Shown: positions 35,805 through 44,990, counted from the stretch's first letter. The stretch is 64,000 bases of DNA from Geothrix terrae (GCF_022808775.1 NZ_JAKZLA010000001.1:186001-250000), one strand, 5' to 3'. Notes: generated by a model not told the origin, from the sequence alone. Made by a program: numbers and translations.

Positions 35805-36452
35805 CTAGGGCTTTGCCTTCAGCGCCCCGAGCAGCATCTCCGCCAGGGGACGGATGCGGCCGGGCTCGCTGAGATAGGCGCCGCGGGCGGCCACGAGGCG
35901 GGCGGAGGAGCGGCCGAGGATGGCGGTCTCCACCAGGCCGTGGGCCTTGAGGGTGCCGCCGGTCTGCACCAGGTCCACGATGGCGTCCGCGAGGCCCAGC
36001 AGGGGCGCCAGCTCCGCGCTGCTGCTGAGGGGCACCAGCTCGGCGGTGAGCTCTTCGTGGGCCAGCCAGGCCTCGGTGGCCTTGGGGAACTTGGTGGCCA
36101 GGCGCAGGTGGGGCTTGGCCCGCAGGTCGTCCAGGCTGACGCCCGCCTTGGCGCAGAGCGACAGTCGGCAGGCGCCGAAGCCCAGATCCGCCAGCTCCAG
36201 CAGGTCCATGTCCATCTCGTCCAGCGTGTCCGAGCCCACGATGCCCAGCGATGCCACGCCGGCGGCCACGTAGCGCGGCAGGTCCGCACCCTTGAGCAGC
36301 AGGGCCGCCACGCCGGGGGTGGCGGTGGGGATGCGCAGGACGCGGGATTTCAGGGCCGCCGCGTCGAGGGCCAGGGGCGTGCCGGCCAGCAGGGGCACCA
36401 GCTCGTCGCCGAGCCGTCCCTTGGGAAAGGCGATGAGCAGAGTCTGGTTCAT
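35805..36452 (-). CDS. hisG: ATP phosphoribosyltransferase catalytic subunit (short form)
   Basis: A 215-residue short-form HisG that catalyses the first step of histidine synthesis (ATP + PRPP to phosphoribosyl-ATP). It lacks the C-terminal allosteric domain, consistent with dependence on HisZ, encoded directly upstream. Features are LIAFPKGRL at the N-terminus, GIVGSDTL, the R.ATKFP strand and the PRPP loop IVDLVQTGGTLKAHGL. Its ATG overlaps the hisZ stop (ATGA). Unusually for the pathway's first enzyme, it is the last gene of the operon. Confidence 0.94.
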   Translation of the reverse strand: MNQTLLIAFPKGRLGDELVPLLAGTPLALDAAALKSRVLRIPTATPGVAALLLKGADLPRYVAAGVASLGIVGSDTLDEMDMDLLELADLGFGACRLSLCAKAGVSLDDLRAKPHLRLATKFPKATEAWLAHEELTAELVPLSSSAELAPLLGLADAIVDLVQTGGTLKAHGLVETAILGRSSARLVAARGAYLSEPGRIRPLAEMLLGALKAKP

Positions 36453-37417
36453 CGGGGTTCCTCGAAGAGGTCGGGGCGGGTGGCAGCCAGGTCGAGCAGG
36501 CGCGACAGACGAACACAGAAGCCCGCGGCTTGCCAGGGACGGCCCAGGCCCGGGAAGAGGCGGTCGTAGCGGCCGCCCGCAGCGAGTTCCTGCTGGGCGC
36601 CCGGGGCCCACAGGCGAAGGGTGGGGCCCGTGTAGAAGCCGAGGCCCGCCACGTCCGCCAAGTCCACGCGCAGCTCCAGGTTGGGCGGGAGGATGGGCAG
36701 CAGAGCCTTGAGGGCCCGATCCATGTGGTTCCGCTCCTCCTCCAGCAAGGCGGCGTAGGGGCTGGCAGCCAGGGCGCTCAGGGTTCCGGGACCGTCAAGC
36801 TCGGACAGCAGGGCCTCCGCATGGGTCGTGAGGCGCACGGCGGAGGGATGGCCGTCCAGGGCCTCGCGCACGCGGTGGGGCGCGCGGCGGGAGAGGGCCG
36901 CCACCACGGCGTCCGCCAGCTCGCCGAACAGGCCTTCGGCCTCCAGGGGGCGGCGCACCAGGGCCGCGTTCCCAAGGTGGAGGATGGCGCTCTTCAGGCC
37001 CAGGAGGCCGGGCACGGCCATCAGCAGCCGGGCCAGCTCCACATCCGCCTCCGCAGCGGGCTCGCCTTCGGGCTGGATGCGCTCGCAGCCCACCTCGAAG
37101 CGCTCCACGGCCTCCCAGGGCTGCACAGGGCGCCGGAACACCGCGCCGGCATAGGCCACGCGGTCCGGCGGCGCGGGGAAGGTGCGGGTGAGGAGGCCGG
37201 CCAGGGCCACGGTGAAGTCCCAGCGCAGGGCCACCAGCTCGTCGCCGTCGAAGAACCGCAGCGCGCCTTCCGGCGGGGTTTCCCGCAGGACGAGCGAGGG
37301 ATGCAGCTCGCGGTAGCCATGATCCGCCAGCAGGCCCATGAGGGCGCCCTCCCAGCGGCGCAGCCGGGCGGCGGAGTTGAAGAGCAGGTCGGGAAAGTGG
37401 GGCGTGCGGACGGCCAT
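36449..37417 (-). CDS. hisZ: ATP phosphoribosyltransferase regulatory subunit
   Basis: A 322-residue HisZ, a histidyl-tRNA-synthetase-like protein without tRNA-charging function. It forms the hetero-octamer with short HisG and senses histidine. Residues 1-40 (FPDLLFNSAARLRRWEGAL), LRWDFTVALAGLL, FRRPVQPWEAVERFEVGCE and the AAGGRYDRLF segment near the C-terminus are typical. Its TGATG junction with hisIE and ATGA junction with hisG show translational coupling. Confidence 0.9.
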   Translation of the reverse strand: MAVRTPHFPDLLFNSAARLRRWEGALMGLLADHGYRELHPSLVLRETPPEGALRFFDGDELVALRWDFTVALAGLLTRTFPAPPDRVAYAGAVFRRPVQPWEAVERFEVGCERIQPEGEPAAEADVELARLLMAVPGLLGLKSAILHLGNAALVRRPLEAEGLFGELADAVVAALSRRAPHRVREALDGHPSAVRLTTHAEALLSELDGPGTLSALAASPYAALLEEERNHMDRALKALLPILPPNLELRVDLADVAGLGFYTGPTLRLWAPGAQQELAAGGRYDRLFPGLGRPWQAAGFCVRLSRLLDLAATRPDLFEEPR

Positions 37418-38064
37418 CAGGCGGGCCCTCCCGTGCGGTCGGCGTGACGGCGGTGGAGCACCTCCACCACATCCAGCAGGCTGGCACCACGCTCCAGCAG
37501 CAGCATGTCGAGGTGGAACAGCAGGTCTGCGGCCTCGCCGAGGAACTCTTCGCGGTTGTCGTTCTTGGCGGCGATGACCACCTCGCCAGCCTCCTCCACC
37601 ACCTTCTTGGCGATGCGATCCACGCCCTGGGCGAAGAGCTTTTGGGTGTAGCTGCCGTCCACATCCGCCAGCGCCTTGCGGGATTTCAGGAGGGTCTCCA
37701 GACGACCGAGCCAGGGCAGGGTGGTGGGCCAGGGGGCGGTGGCCTGGCCTTCTCCGGGGGCGGCATCGAAACAGCTTTCCGTGCCGCGATGGCAGCTCGG
37801 GCCTTCGGGCTCCGCGAGGATGAGCAGGGCATCCGAATCGCAGTCCGGGCGGATCTGGATCACCTGGAGCCGGTTCCCGCTGCTCTCGCCCTTCACCCAG
37901 AGGGCCTGGCGCGAGCGGCTCCAGAAGGTGACGAAGCCCGTGTCGAGGGTGAGCTGGAGGGATTCCCGGTTGAGCCAGGCCACCATGCGCACCGCGCCGG
38001 CGCGGTCCTGCACGATGCCGGGGATGAGGCCGGCGGAATCGAAGGTGAGGGTGTCGAGGTCCAT
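37417..38064 (-). CDS. hisIE: Bifunctional phosphoribosyl-AMP cyclohydrolase / phosphoribosyl-ATP pyrophosphatase
   Basis: A 215-residue HisIE fusion. The N-terminal HisI half has MVAWLNRESLQLTL, FWSRSRQALWVKGESSGN and the zinc ligands in DCDSDALLILAEPEGPSCH. The C-terminal HisE half (from about residue 115) has RLETLLKSRKAL, GSYTQKLFAQG, EEAGEVVIAAK and EAADLLFHLDMLLLERG. It carries out the second and third steps of histidine synthesis. Confidence 0.94.
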   Translation of the reverse strand: MDLDTLTFDSAGLIPGIVQDRAGAVRMVAWLNRESLQLTLDTGFVTFWSRSRQALWVKGESSGNRLQVIQIRPDCDSDALLILAEPEGPSCHRGTESCFDAAPGEGQATAPWPTTLPWLGRLETLLKSRKALADVDGSYTQKLFAQGVDRIAKKVVEEAGEVVIAAKNDNREEFLGEAADLLFHLDMLLLERGASLLDVVEVLHRRHADRTGGPA

Positions 38065-38065
38065 G

Positions 38066-38818
38066 TCAGATCCGTACGGAGAGGTCGTTCTGGGCGAGGT
38101 AGGCCTTGAGGCGGGGGATGGGCAGGATGCCCTCATGGAAGAGCGTGGCGGCCAGCACGGCGTCGGCGCCGTGCTCCAGGGCCTCCAGGAAGTGGACCTC
38201 CAGGCCCGCGCCACCGGAGGCGATGAGGGGGATGGGCAGCTCCGAGGCCAGGTCCAGCAGGGGCAGGTCGAAGCCGTCGCCGGTGCCGTCGCGATCCATG
38301 GAGGTGAGCAGGATCTCGCCGGCGCCCAGGTCATTGAGTTCCCAGAGCCAGTCCACGGCAGACCGCTCGGTGGGTTCGGTGCCGCCCTTGAGGTAGACGC
38401 GCCAGCCCAGGTCGGCGTCGCGCTTCACGTCCACGGCCGCCACCACGCACTGGCGCCCGAAGGCGTCCGCCAGTTCGCAGACCAGGTCCGGCCGCAGGGA
38501 TGCGGCGGTGTTCACGGCCACCTTGTCCGCACCGGCGCGCAGGAGGCTGCGGGCGTCCTCCACGCTGGATACGCCGCCGCCCACGGTGAAGGGGATGCTG
38601 AGCTCCCGGGCCACGTCGCGGACCCAGGCCTCCCGCGTGCCGCGGTTCTCCAGGGAAGCGGCGATGTCGAGGAAGACCAGCTCGTCCGCGCCCTCCTGGT
38701 CGTAGCGGCGCGCCAGCTCCACGGGGTGTCCCAGGTCGCGGAGCTGCTTGAACTGGATGCCCTTCACCACACGGCCGTTCTTCACGTCCAGGCAGGGGAT
38801 GATGCGCTTGGCGGGCAT
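38066..38818 (-). CDS. hisF: Imidazole glycerol phosphate synthase cyclase subunit
   Basis: A 250-residue HisF barrel. The catalytic Asp is in RIIPCLDVKNGRVVKG, with the second catalytic Asp in LLTSMDRDGTGDGFD, and phosphate binding by TVGGGVSS and LIASGGAG. It works with HisH to make imidazole glycerol phosphate and AICAR. It is one base from hisIE and shares its first base with the hisA stop. Confidence 0.95.
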   Translation of the reverse strand: MPAKRIIPCLDVKNGRVVKGIQFKQLRDLGHPVELARRYDQEGADELVFLDIAASLENRGTREAWVRDVARELSIPFTVGGGVSSVEDARSLLRAGADKVAVNTAASLRPDLVCELADAFGRQCVVAAVDVKRDADLGWRVYLKGGTEPTERSAVDWLWELNDLGAGEILLTSMDRDGTGDGFDLPLLDLASELPIPLIASGGAGLEVHFLEALEHGADAVLAATLFHEGILPIPRLKAYLAQNDLSVRI

Positions 38819-39531
38819 CAGGCGCCTCCTGTCAGAGCGGCGCGGGTGCGCGGGTCGTCCAAGGGAATGTGGCCCTCCATGAGGGCCTTGCCGCTGATGG
38901 CGCCCACCACGCCGGGCAGCGCGGCCAGGGCCGGAAGGTCGGACAGGTCCTTCACCCCGCCGGAGGCCTGCACGCGGAAGCCCTCCCGGGCCACCCAGGC
39001 CGTGGCTTCGAGGCCCGGCCCCTCCAGCGTGCCGTCCCGGCTCACGTCCGTGACCAGGGCCCGGTCGAAGCCCAGGGTGAGGAGGGCCTCGAAGACATCC
39101 GTGGAGTCGCAGACGCTGTCGGCCTGCCAGCCGCGGGTGACGATCCGCTGACCCTTGAGGTCCAGGGCGGCCACGATGCGATCGCCCGGGAGGCCCCGCA
39201 GGGCCGAGGGCTGCTCCACGGCCAGGGTGCCCACCACGGCGTCGAAGCCCAGGGCCAGCACCTCCTCGATGGCCGCGCGGTCCCGCAGGCCGCCGCCCAG
39301 CTGGAAGCGGACCTCCGGGTAGCGGGCGGGGAAGGCGGTGAAGGCGCCCTGGCGGGGCTCGCCGAAGGCCCCGTCCAGGTCCACCAGGTGGATGCGGCGG
39401 GCGCCAGCTTCGATCAACTGCTCGACCCACGCTTCCGGCGTGAAGTCATAGAAGGTGGCCTGCTTCCGGTCCCCGTGCCGCAGCCGCACCAGGCGGCCCT
39501 GCATCAGGTCCATGCTCGGGATCAGTTGCAT
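38818..39531 (-). CDS. hisA: Phosphoribosylformimino-5-aminoimidazole carboxamide ribotide isomerase
   Basis: A 237-residue HisA barrel. The N-terminal IPSMDLMQGRLVRLRHGD carries the catalytic Asp8, and the second catalytic Asp is in ALVTDVSRDGTLEGPG. VRFQLGGGLRD and VQASGGVKDLSDL bind phosphate. It isomerises ProFAR to PRFAR. The sequence lies between hisH and hisF in the usual HAF order. Confidence 0.93.
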   Translation of the reverse strand: MQLIPSMDLMQGRLVRLRHGDRKQATFYDFTPEAWVEQLIEAGARRIHLVDLDGAFGEPRQGAFTAFPARYPEVRFQLGGGLRDRAAIEEVLALGFDAVVGTLAVEQPSALRGLPGDRIVAALDLKGQRIVTRGWQADSVCDSTDVFEALLTLGFDRALVTDVSRDGTLEGPGLEATAWVAREGFRVQASGGVKDLSDLPALAALPGVVGAISGKALMEGHIPLDDPRTRAALTGGA

Positions 39532-39544
39532 GGCGCCTCCAACG

Positions 39545-40186
39545 TCAAAGGCATGGTTCCTCCGGGGCGATTGCGGTGGCGCCCATCCAGGTGAGCGCAG
39601 CCTGGAGCAGCCTCAGACCGTCGGGCCCGGACTTCTCCGGGTGGGGTTGGAATCCCATGACCTTCCCCCGGGCCTCGACGGCGGCAAAGGGACGGCCGTG
39701 ATCGGCCAGGTAGACGGTGTCGGCCGAGGGCTCCAGGGCGTAGCTGTGGACGAAGTAGAGCCAGGCACCCTCGGCGTCCGGCAGTGCGGGGTGGTCGCTC
39801 GCCCGGCGCACGCGGCTCCAGCCCATGTTCGGAACCTTCACCCCGGGCCCCAGGCGGCGAACGAGGCCAGGGACGAGCCCGAGGCCCGGCGTGCGGGGCG
39901 CTTCTTCACTGCCTTCAGCCAGCAGCTGGAGGCCCAGGCAGATGCCCAGCAGGGGCCGGCCTTCCGCCACCAGCGCGGGCAGCAGACCCCACCAGCCGCG
40001 TTCCTGGAGGGAGCGCTGAGCCGCTTCGAAGTGGCCCACTCCGGGCAGCACGATGGGACCGGATTCCGCGGCCTGGTCCGGCGAGGCGGCGCGGACGTAA
40101 GGCAGGCGCAGCCGTTCCAGGGCGCCTTCCAGCGAGGCGAGATTCCCTGCCTCATAGTCGATGAGGGTGATGGTGCCGGCGCTCAT
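39545..40186 (-). CDS. hisH: Imidazole glycerol phosphate synthase glutaminase subunit
   Basis: A 213-residue class I glutamine amidotransferase. The nucleophile Cys is in GICLGLQLL, the oxyanion strand in VLPGVGHFEAA, and the catalytic His-Glu pair in GFQPHPEKSG. It supplies ammonia to HisF. Its ATG overlaps the hisB stop (ATGA). The conserved VPNMGW loop that contacts HisF is present. Confidence 0.95.
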   Translation of the reverse strand: MSAGTITLIDYEAGNLASLEGALERLRLPYVRAASPDQAAESGPIVLPGVGHFEAAQRSLQERGWWGLLPALVAEGRPLLGICLGLQLLAEGSEEAPRTPGLGLVPGLVRRLGPGVKVPNMGWSRVRRASDHPALPDAEGAWLYFVHSYALEPSADTVYLADHGRPFAAVEARGKVMGFQPHPEKSGPDGLRLLQAALTWMGATAIAPEEPCL

Positions 40187-40767
40187 GCGGACAGGGTCCC
40201 CTTGGTGGAGGGCACGCCGCCGCCCTCGGCGCGGGTGGCTTGGCGCAGGGCCTTGGCCAGGGCCTTGAAGAGGGCCTCGACCTTGTGGTGGGTGTTCACG
40301 CCGCGGATGAGGTCCGCGTGGATGGCCAGGCCACCGCGCATGGCCACGGCGATGAAGAACTCCCGGACCATCTCCACCTGGAAGCCGTCGCCGAGGATGA
40401 CCGGCGGCAGGTCCGCGTGAAACTCGCACCAGGGACGGCCGGAGAGGTCCACCACCACCCGGGCCAGGGCCTCGTCCAGAGGCACGTAGGCGTGGGCGAA
40501 GCGGGCGATGCCGGCCCGGTCGCCCAGGGCCGTCTTCAGGGCCTCGCCCAGGCAGAGGCCCACGTCCTCCACCAAGTGGTGGCTGTCCACGGGCAGGTCG
40601 CCAGTGGCCTCGACCTCGAGGCCGAAGCCGCCGTGCTTGGCGAGCTGCATCAGCATGTGGTCGAAGTAGCCCAGGCCCGTGCGGATGCGGGCTTCGCCTC
40701 CATCCAGGGAGAGGCTCAGCTTCACCTGGGTCTCGGCGGTGGCGCGGGTCAGGGTGGCGCTTCTCAT
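40183..40767 (-). CDS. hisB: Imidazoleglycerol-phosphate dehydratase
   Basis: A 194-residue single-function HisB. The manganese sites are formed by GYFDHMLMQLAKHG, DSHHLVEDVGLCLG and NTHHKVEALFKALAKAL; MVREFFIAVAM lies between. It lacks the N-terminal histidinol-phosphatase domain found in enteric HisB, so the phosphatase must come from elsewhere. The HAD domain fused to HisC, encoded just upstream, is the obvious candidate. It overlaps the hisC-HAD gene by ATGA. Confidence 0.95.
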   Translation of the reverse strand: MRSATLTRATAETQVKLSLSLDGGEARIRTGLGYFDHMLMQLAKHGGFGLEVEATGDLPVDSHHLVEDVGLCLGEALKTALGDRAGIARFAHAYVPLDEALARVVVDLSGRPWCEFHADLPPVILGDGFQVEMVREFFIAVAMRGGLAIHADLIRGVNTHHKVEALFKALAKALRQATRAEGGGVPSTKGTLSA

Positions 40768-42539
40768 GGCAGCTCCTGGGTCAGCGTGGGCAGCAGGTCG
40801 CACAGGGTCTCGGTTTGCACGTCTTCCGCGGCTGCGAAGCGGCTGCGGTCGGGTCCGATGGCCGCGAAGCGCCAGGCCACCTCGGGTTTCAGCTCGGCGG
40901 CAGCCCGCAGGCAGCGCGCGTCGTCGACGGTATCCCCAGCGAAGACGACCTCTTCCGCCCGGAAGGCGTCCGCCAGCTGGAGCAGACCCGAGGGCTCGGG
41001 CTTGCGCAGGTGGGGCGCGGCGTCGCAGACCGCGGGCAGCGAGAAGCCCAGCACCTTCCAGGCTAGATCCAGTTCTTCGGGTGGCCGCCCCGTGAGCACC
41101 GCCAGCTCCCAGCCCGTGGCCTGCAGCTCGGCCAGGCCCACCAGGGGGCGTTCGAGGCGGATGGTGTCCGCGTAGTGCTTCTGCACGACGATCTGCGCCG
41201 CAGGCTCCAGGGCCTCCATCTGCGCGTCGAGCTCCGGGAAGCCGCGGCCGTTCGCCGCTTCAATCACGGGCCGGAGGTCCACGTCGCCGTGCACCTCGGC
41301 CAGGGCCAGGGCGCCCGCTGCGAGGCGGAAGTCATTGTTGTATCCGCCCAGGCGCTTGAAGGCGCGATAGGAGTCGTCAGACCAGGGCAGGGCGGGGCGC
41401 AGCTCCGCCAGGGTCCGGGCCACGGCCTCCAGGAAGCTGCGGTCGGCATCGATGAGCACGCCGTCGATGTCCAGGACCAGCAGGCGGCGGCGCGGCCGTG
41501 GCGCGGGTTTCGGCAGTGCCGCGCCCAGGGTCGCGGCCACGCGGGCGGTGTCCGGCTCCGTGCCGATGGTGAGCCGCGCGGCGCCGGTGCCGGGCAGGCG
41601 GCGTACCTTGATGCCCTCGGCTTCCAGCGCATCCGAGGGATCCGGCGTCACGTGGATGAAGTTGCCTGCGCTGGGAGCGGCGCGGTGCGCGGGCAGGGCT
41701 GTCGCCAGGGAGGCCGCCAGGCGGTCGCGCCGCTCCGGCAGGGCCCGCACGGCGGGCTCGAAGGCCGGGGCGAAGTCCAGGGCCACGTCCAGGGCCTCCA
41801 GGCTGGCGGCCGGAATGGAGTAGGGCAGCTGCAGGGTGGCCAGCTTGGACACCAGGGCAGGGTCGCCCAGGAGGTAGCCCAGGCGCCAGGAGGCGGAGGC
41901 CAGTGCCTTGCTGAAGGTGCGGAGCAGCACCACGTTCGGATAACGGTCCACGGCCAGGCGGTGGGTGGCGGGAGCGAATTCCGCATAGGCCTCGTCCATC
42001 ACCACCAGGGGCGGCGTCGGCCGCGCCGCGGCGGCGGCCAGCAGGGGCTCCAGTGCCTCCGGCGACACCCAGGCGCCGGTGGGATTGTTCGGCAGCGTCA
42101 GCCAGATCTGGCGGCAGTCCAGGGCCTCGAACCAGGGCTCCAGCGGGAAGCCGGTGCCCTGGGGCACCTTGCGCACCTGGCCGCCGTTCCGGCGCACCAG
42201 CATGGGGTAAAGGCTGAAGCCTGGATCCGGGATGGCCACCGTGTCGCCAAAGCTCAGGCCCGCCATCGCCACCAGGTCCAGGAGGGCGCCGCTGGAGGGG
42301 CCCAGCAGCAGGCCGCCCTCGGGGGCGCCCACGCGCTTCCGCAGGCGCTCGGTGAGCTCCTCCTGGCGCTCGGGGTAGAGGTTGAAGGGTAGGGTGCGGA
42401 GCCGCGCCAGCAGGGCCTCGCGGGCCTCGGCCGGCCAGTCGGAACCGGCCTCGTTCATGTGCAGCCGGAGGCCCGTGGGAGGCTCGGGAGGCCGCCGGTA
42501 GGCGGGCAGGTCGGCGAGGTCAGGTCGGAGGAAGGACAT
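40764..42539 (-). CDS. hisC: HisC histidinol-phosphate aminotransferase fused to a HAD hydrolase
   Basis: A 591-residue fusion. Residues 1 to about 350 are a PLP aminotransferase of the HisC type: LTLPNNPTGAWV, VVMDEAYAEF, the PLP lysine in LRTFSKALASASWRLGYLLG and the KVRRLPGTGAARLTIG end. Residues about 360-591 are a HAD-superfamily hydrolase with motif I LLVLDIDGVLIDADRSF, motif II-like VLTGRP, a Lys in HLRKPEPSG and motif IV VVFAGDTVDDARC. HisC converts imidazole-acetol phosphate to histidinol phosphate; the fused HAD is a strong candidate to dephosphorylate it. The exact HAD substrate is inference. ATG 42539 has a weak RBS. Confidence 0.88.
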   Translation of the reverse strand: MSFLRPDLADLPAYRRPPEPPTGLRLHMNEAGSDWPAEAREALLARLRTLPFNLYPERQEELTERLRKRVGAPEGGLLLGPSSGALLDLVAMAGLSFGDTVAIPDPGFSLYPMLVRRNGGQVRKVPQGTGFPLEPWFEALDCRQIWLTLPNNPTGAWVSPEALEPLLAAAAARPTPPLVVMDEAYAEFAPATHRLAVDRYPNVVLLRTFSKALASASWRLGYLLGDPALVSKLATLQLPYSIPAASLEALDVALDFAPAFEPAVRALPERRDRLAASLATALPAHRAAPSAGNFIHVTPDPSDALEAEGIKVRRLPGTGAARLTIGTEPDTARVAATLGAALPKPAPRPRRRLLVLDIDGVLIDADRSFLEAVARTLAELRPALPWSDDSYRAFKRLGGYNNDFRLAAGALALAEVHGDVDLRPVIEAANGRGFPELDAQMEALEPAAQIVVQKHYADTIRLERPLVGLAELQATGWELAVLTGRPPEELDLAWKVLGFSLPAVCDAAPHLRKPEPSGLLQLADAFRAEEVVFAGDTVDDARCLRAAAELKPEVAWRFAAIGPDRSRFAAAEDVQTETLCDLLPTLTQELP

Positions 42540-42622
42540 GGGCAACTCGGGATGAGGGTAGGAGGAAACCAGGCTTCCGGGGGAGAAGAAGCGGATCGGA
42601 GCGCTCGGCGGAGAGGCGCTCC

Positions 42623-43972
42623 CTAGGGGTGGTGATGGCCGCGCAGGCCGGCACTGCGGCCGTGGTGGGTGAGGCCCTCGGCCTCGGCCAGCTTCTCGAC
42701 CCAGGGAGCCATGGCGGCTGCATCGCCGGCGGAGAGCCGCAGCAGGCTCTGGCGCTTGAGGAAGGTGGCCACGCCCAGAGGGCTGGTGTAGCGGGCGCTG
42801 CGATCCGTGGGCAGCACGTGGTTGGGCCCGGCACCGTAGTCGCCGAAGGCCTCGGCGCTGGCGCTGCCGATGAAGACGGCTCCGGCGGTGGTCAGCGAGG
42901 GCAGCCAGACTTCCGGATCGCGGACGCAGAGCTCGAGGTGCTCGGGCGCCCAGGCCTGGGCCAGGGCGATGGCCAGGTCGCGCTCGGCGCAGACCAGCCG
43001 CCCGTGGACGCCCAGGCTCTGCTCGAGGATGGCGCGGCGGGGCGAGGCGGCCACGCGGGCCTGGAGCTCGGCCTCCACCGCCTTGAGCAGGGCGCGATCG
43101 GCGCTCACCAGCACGGCGGCGGCGTCGGGATCGTGCTCGGCCTGGGCCATCAGGTCTTCGGCGAGCCAGGCGGAATCCGCGCTGCCGTCGGCCAGGACCA
43201 GCAGCTCGGTGGGGCCCGCCAGGGCGTCGATGCCGCAGGTGCCGATGAGCTGCCGCTTGGCTTCGGCCACGAAGCGGTTGCCGGGACCGGCGACGAGGTC
43301 CACGGCGGGCTCGCCGAAAGCCAGCCAGCCAAGGGCCTGGGCGCCGCCGAAGGGGTACAGCTCGGTGAGGCCCAGCTCCGCGGCGCAGGCCAGCACCAGG
43401 GGGTCCACGCCCCAGGCGCCGGGCAGGCTGGGCTGGGGCTTGGGAGGTGTGACGCCCACGATGCGGCTCACGCCGGCCACCTGGGCGGGGATCACGGTCA
43501 TGGCGAGGGTGGAGGGGTAGAAGGCGCGCCCGCCGGGGATGTAGACGCCCGCGGTCTTCAGCGGGCACCAGCGCTCGCCCACGGTGCCGCCGCCGGGCAG
43601 GGGCAGCTCCAGGTCGTTCAGGCAGCCGCGCTGGCCCTCCGCGAAGCGGCGGACGTTGGCGATCATCTCCCGCAGGGCGGCCATGAGATCCGGCTGGCGG
43701 CGGTCCAGGTCCGCGCGGGCGGCCTGGAGGGCCGCTTCGGGGATGCGCAGGGCGGCAGGATCGAGGGCTACGCCATCCAGGCGCGAGGTCCAATCCAGCA
43801 CGGCCTTCAGGCCATCCCGGCGCACATCCGCCAGGATGGCCTTGACGGCCTTCCGAGTGTCCTCTTCCATCCCCCCGTTCCGCGCCAGCGCGGCCACCCA
43901 GTCGCTTACCTGCCCGGGCGCGTCCGCCCGGTTCGTCAGGTCACTGAAGGAGATGAAGTAACACCTATGCAC
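42623..43972 (-). CDS. hisD: Histidinol dehydrogenase
   Basis: A 449-residue HisD, catalysing the last two oxidations to histidine (NAD- and zinc-dependent). Typical blocks are ERWCPLKTAGVYIPGGRAFYPS, VTPPKP, GVDPLVLACAAELGL, VDLVAGPGNRFVAEAK, GPTELLVLAD, MAQAEHDPDAAAVLV and the terminal YGAGPNHVLPTDRSAR. The start chosen is GTG 43972 (HRCYFISFSDL, matching the usual N-terminus); an upstream TTG at 44020 is possible. It is the first his gene, 60 bases after lpxC, with a short GACAG/CTGTC hairpin (43996-44009) in the gap. Confidence 0.93.
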   Translation of the reverse strand: MHRCYFISFSDLTNRADAPGQVSDWVAALARNGGMEEDTRKAVKAILADVRRDGLKAVLDWTSRLDGVALDPAALRIPEAALQAARADLDRRQPDLMAALREMIANVRRFAEGQRGCLNDLELPLPGGGTVGERWCPLKTAGVYIPGGRAFYPSTLAMTVIPAQVAGVSRIVGVTPPKPQPSLPGAWGVDPLVLACAAELGLTELYPFGGAQALGWLAFGEPAVDLVAGPGNRFVAEAKRQLIGTCGIDALAGPTELLVLADGSADSAWLAEDLMAQAEHDPDAAAVLVSADRALLKAVEAELQARVAASPRRAILEQSLGVHGRLVCAERDLAIALAQAWAPEHLELCVRDPEVWLPSLTTAGAVFIGSASAEAFGDYGAGPNHVLPTDRSARYTSPLGVATFLKRQSLLRLSAGDAAAMAPWVEKLAEAEGLTHHGRSAGLRGHHHP

Positions 43973-44032
43973 CTCTCGGGTGAAGGGAACAGGCTGACAG
44001 ATCCCTGTCGTGGGCCGCAACCCGAAATCGGT

Positions 44033-44953
44033 TCAGGCAGGCTGCGCCGCGGCGGTGAGCCCTGCGGGTTGGAAGAAGAAGCGCACGTTGGCGGGCTCGG
44101 CCTCTTCGGTCCACTCCCAGCAGCTGGGAGCCGCGAGGATGGCCTGGGCCAGGGCCACATGCAGGGCATGGCCGGCGGCATGGGCCTCCACCAGGCCCAG
44201 CAGGGGCGCGCCGAGCAGGGCCAGGTCGCCCACCAGATCGAGCATCTTGTGGCGAACGGCTTCGTCCTCGTAGCGCAGGGACTCGTTCAGGGGCCCGTCG
44301 GCGCCGAAGACCACGGCGTTGTCCAGGCTGCCGCCCAGGGCCAGGCCGCGGGCGCGCATCATGTCGATCTCCTGGGCCAGGCAGAAGGTGCGGGCGGCGC
44401 CCAGCTCCCGGCGGTACTTGTCGGGCGTGAGGCTCAGCTCGCGGCTCTGGCGGCCCAGGGCAGGGATGGGGAAGTCAATGACGTAGCGCAGGCGCAGGCC
44501 GTCGTAGGGGAGGGCCCGGATCCAGCGGTCGCCATTCCGGACTTCGATGGGCTGGGTGATCTTCATGAAGCGGCGGCGGCCTTCCAGGCCCTTCACGCCG
44601 GCCTGCAGGATGGCCTCCACCCAGGGGGCGGCGCTGCCATCGAGAATGGGAAGCTCCTCGGCGTCCACCTCGATGCGGAGGTGCTCCACTTCCAGGCCCA
44701 TGAGCGCCGACAGCAGGTGCTCGACGGTCTGGAGGCGCACCCCATCCTTCACCAACGTGGTGGCCAGCACCAGGTCGCCGGCCAAGTCGGCGCGGGCGGG
44801 GATCGCGGTGCCGGTGGGCGTGTGGACGAACAGGATGCCCGTGGGCTCGGCCACGGGTACCAGGCGCACGGAACAGGGGCGGTTGCCATGCAGGCCATGG
44901 CCCGAGATGGTGATCTCGCGGCTCAGGGTCTGGGGCGTGGTGCTGCGGGGCAT
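44033..44953 (-). CDS. lpxC: UDP-3-O-acyl-N-acetylglucosamine deacetylase
   Basis: A 306-residue LpxC, the committed step of lipid A synthesis. The zinc ligands are in VEHLLSALMG and HKMLDLVGDLALLG, with ILDGSAAPWV, RTFCLAQEIDMMRARGLALGGSLDNAVVF and the final VEAHAAGHALH. The start is ATG 44953, preceded by GAGG about 8 bases upstream. A TATAAT box and an inverted repeat lie in front. It is followed by hisD on the same strand, so readthrough into the his operon is possible. Confidence 0.95.
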   Translation of the reverse strand: MPRSTTPQTLSREITISGHGLHGNRPCSVRLVPVAEPTGILFVHTPTGTAIPARADLAGDLVLATTLVKDGVRLQTVEHLLSALMGLEVEHLRIEVDAEELPILDGSAAPWVEAILQAGVKGLEGRRRFMKITQPIEVRNGDRWIRALPYDGLRLRYVIDFPIPALGRQSRELSLTPDKYRRELGAARTFCLAQEIDMMRARGLALGGSLDNAVVFGADGPLNESLRYEDEAVRHKMLDLVGDLALLGAPLLGLVEAHAAGHALHVALAQAILAAPSCWEWTEEAEPANVRFFFQPAGLTAAAQPA

Positions 44954-44990
44954 GGTTCGTCCTCGCAGACTCATAAGCTAGTATCGTGCC

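Noticed and set aside
43973..44032. Histidine leader peptide and attenuator before hisD
   Set aside because: The 60-base gap has no His-codon run and only a 5-bp hairpin.
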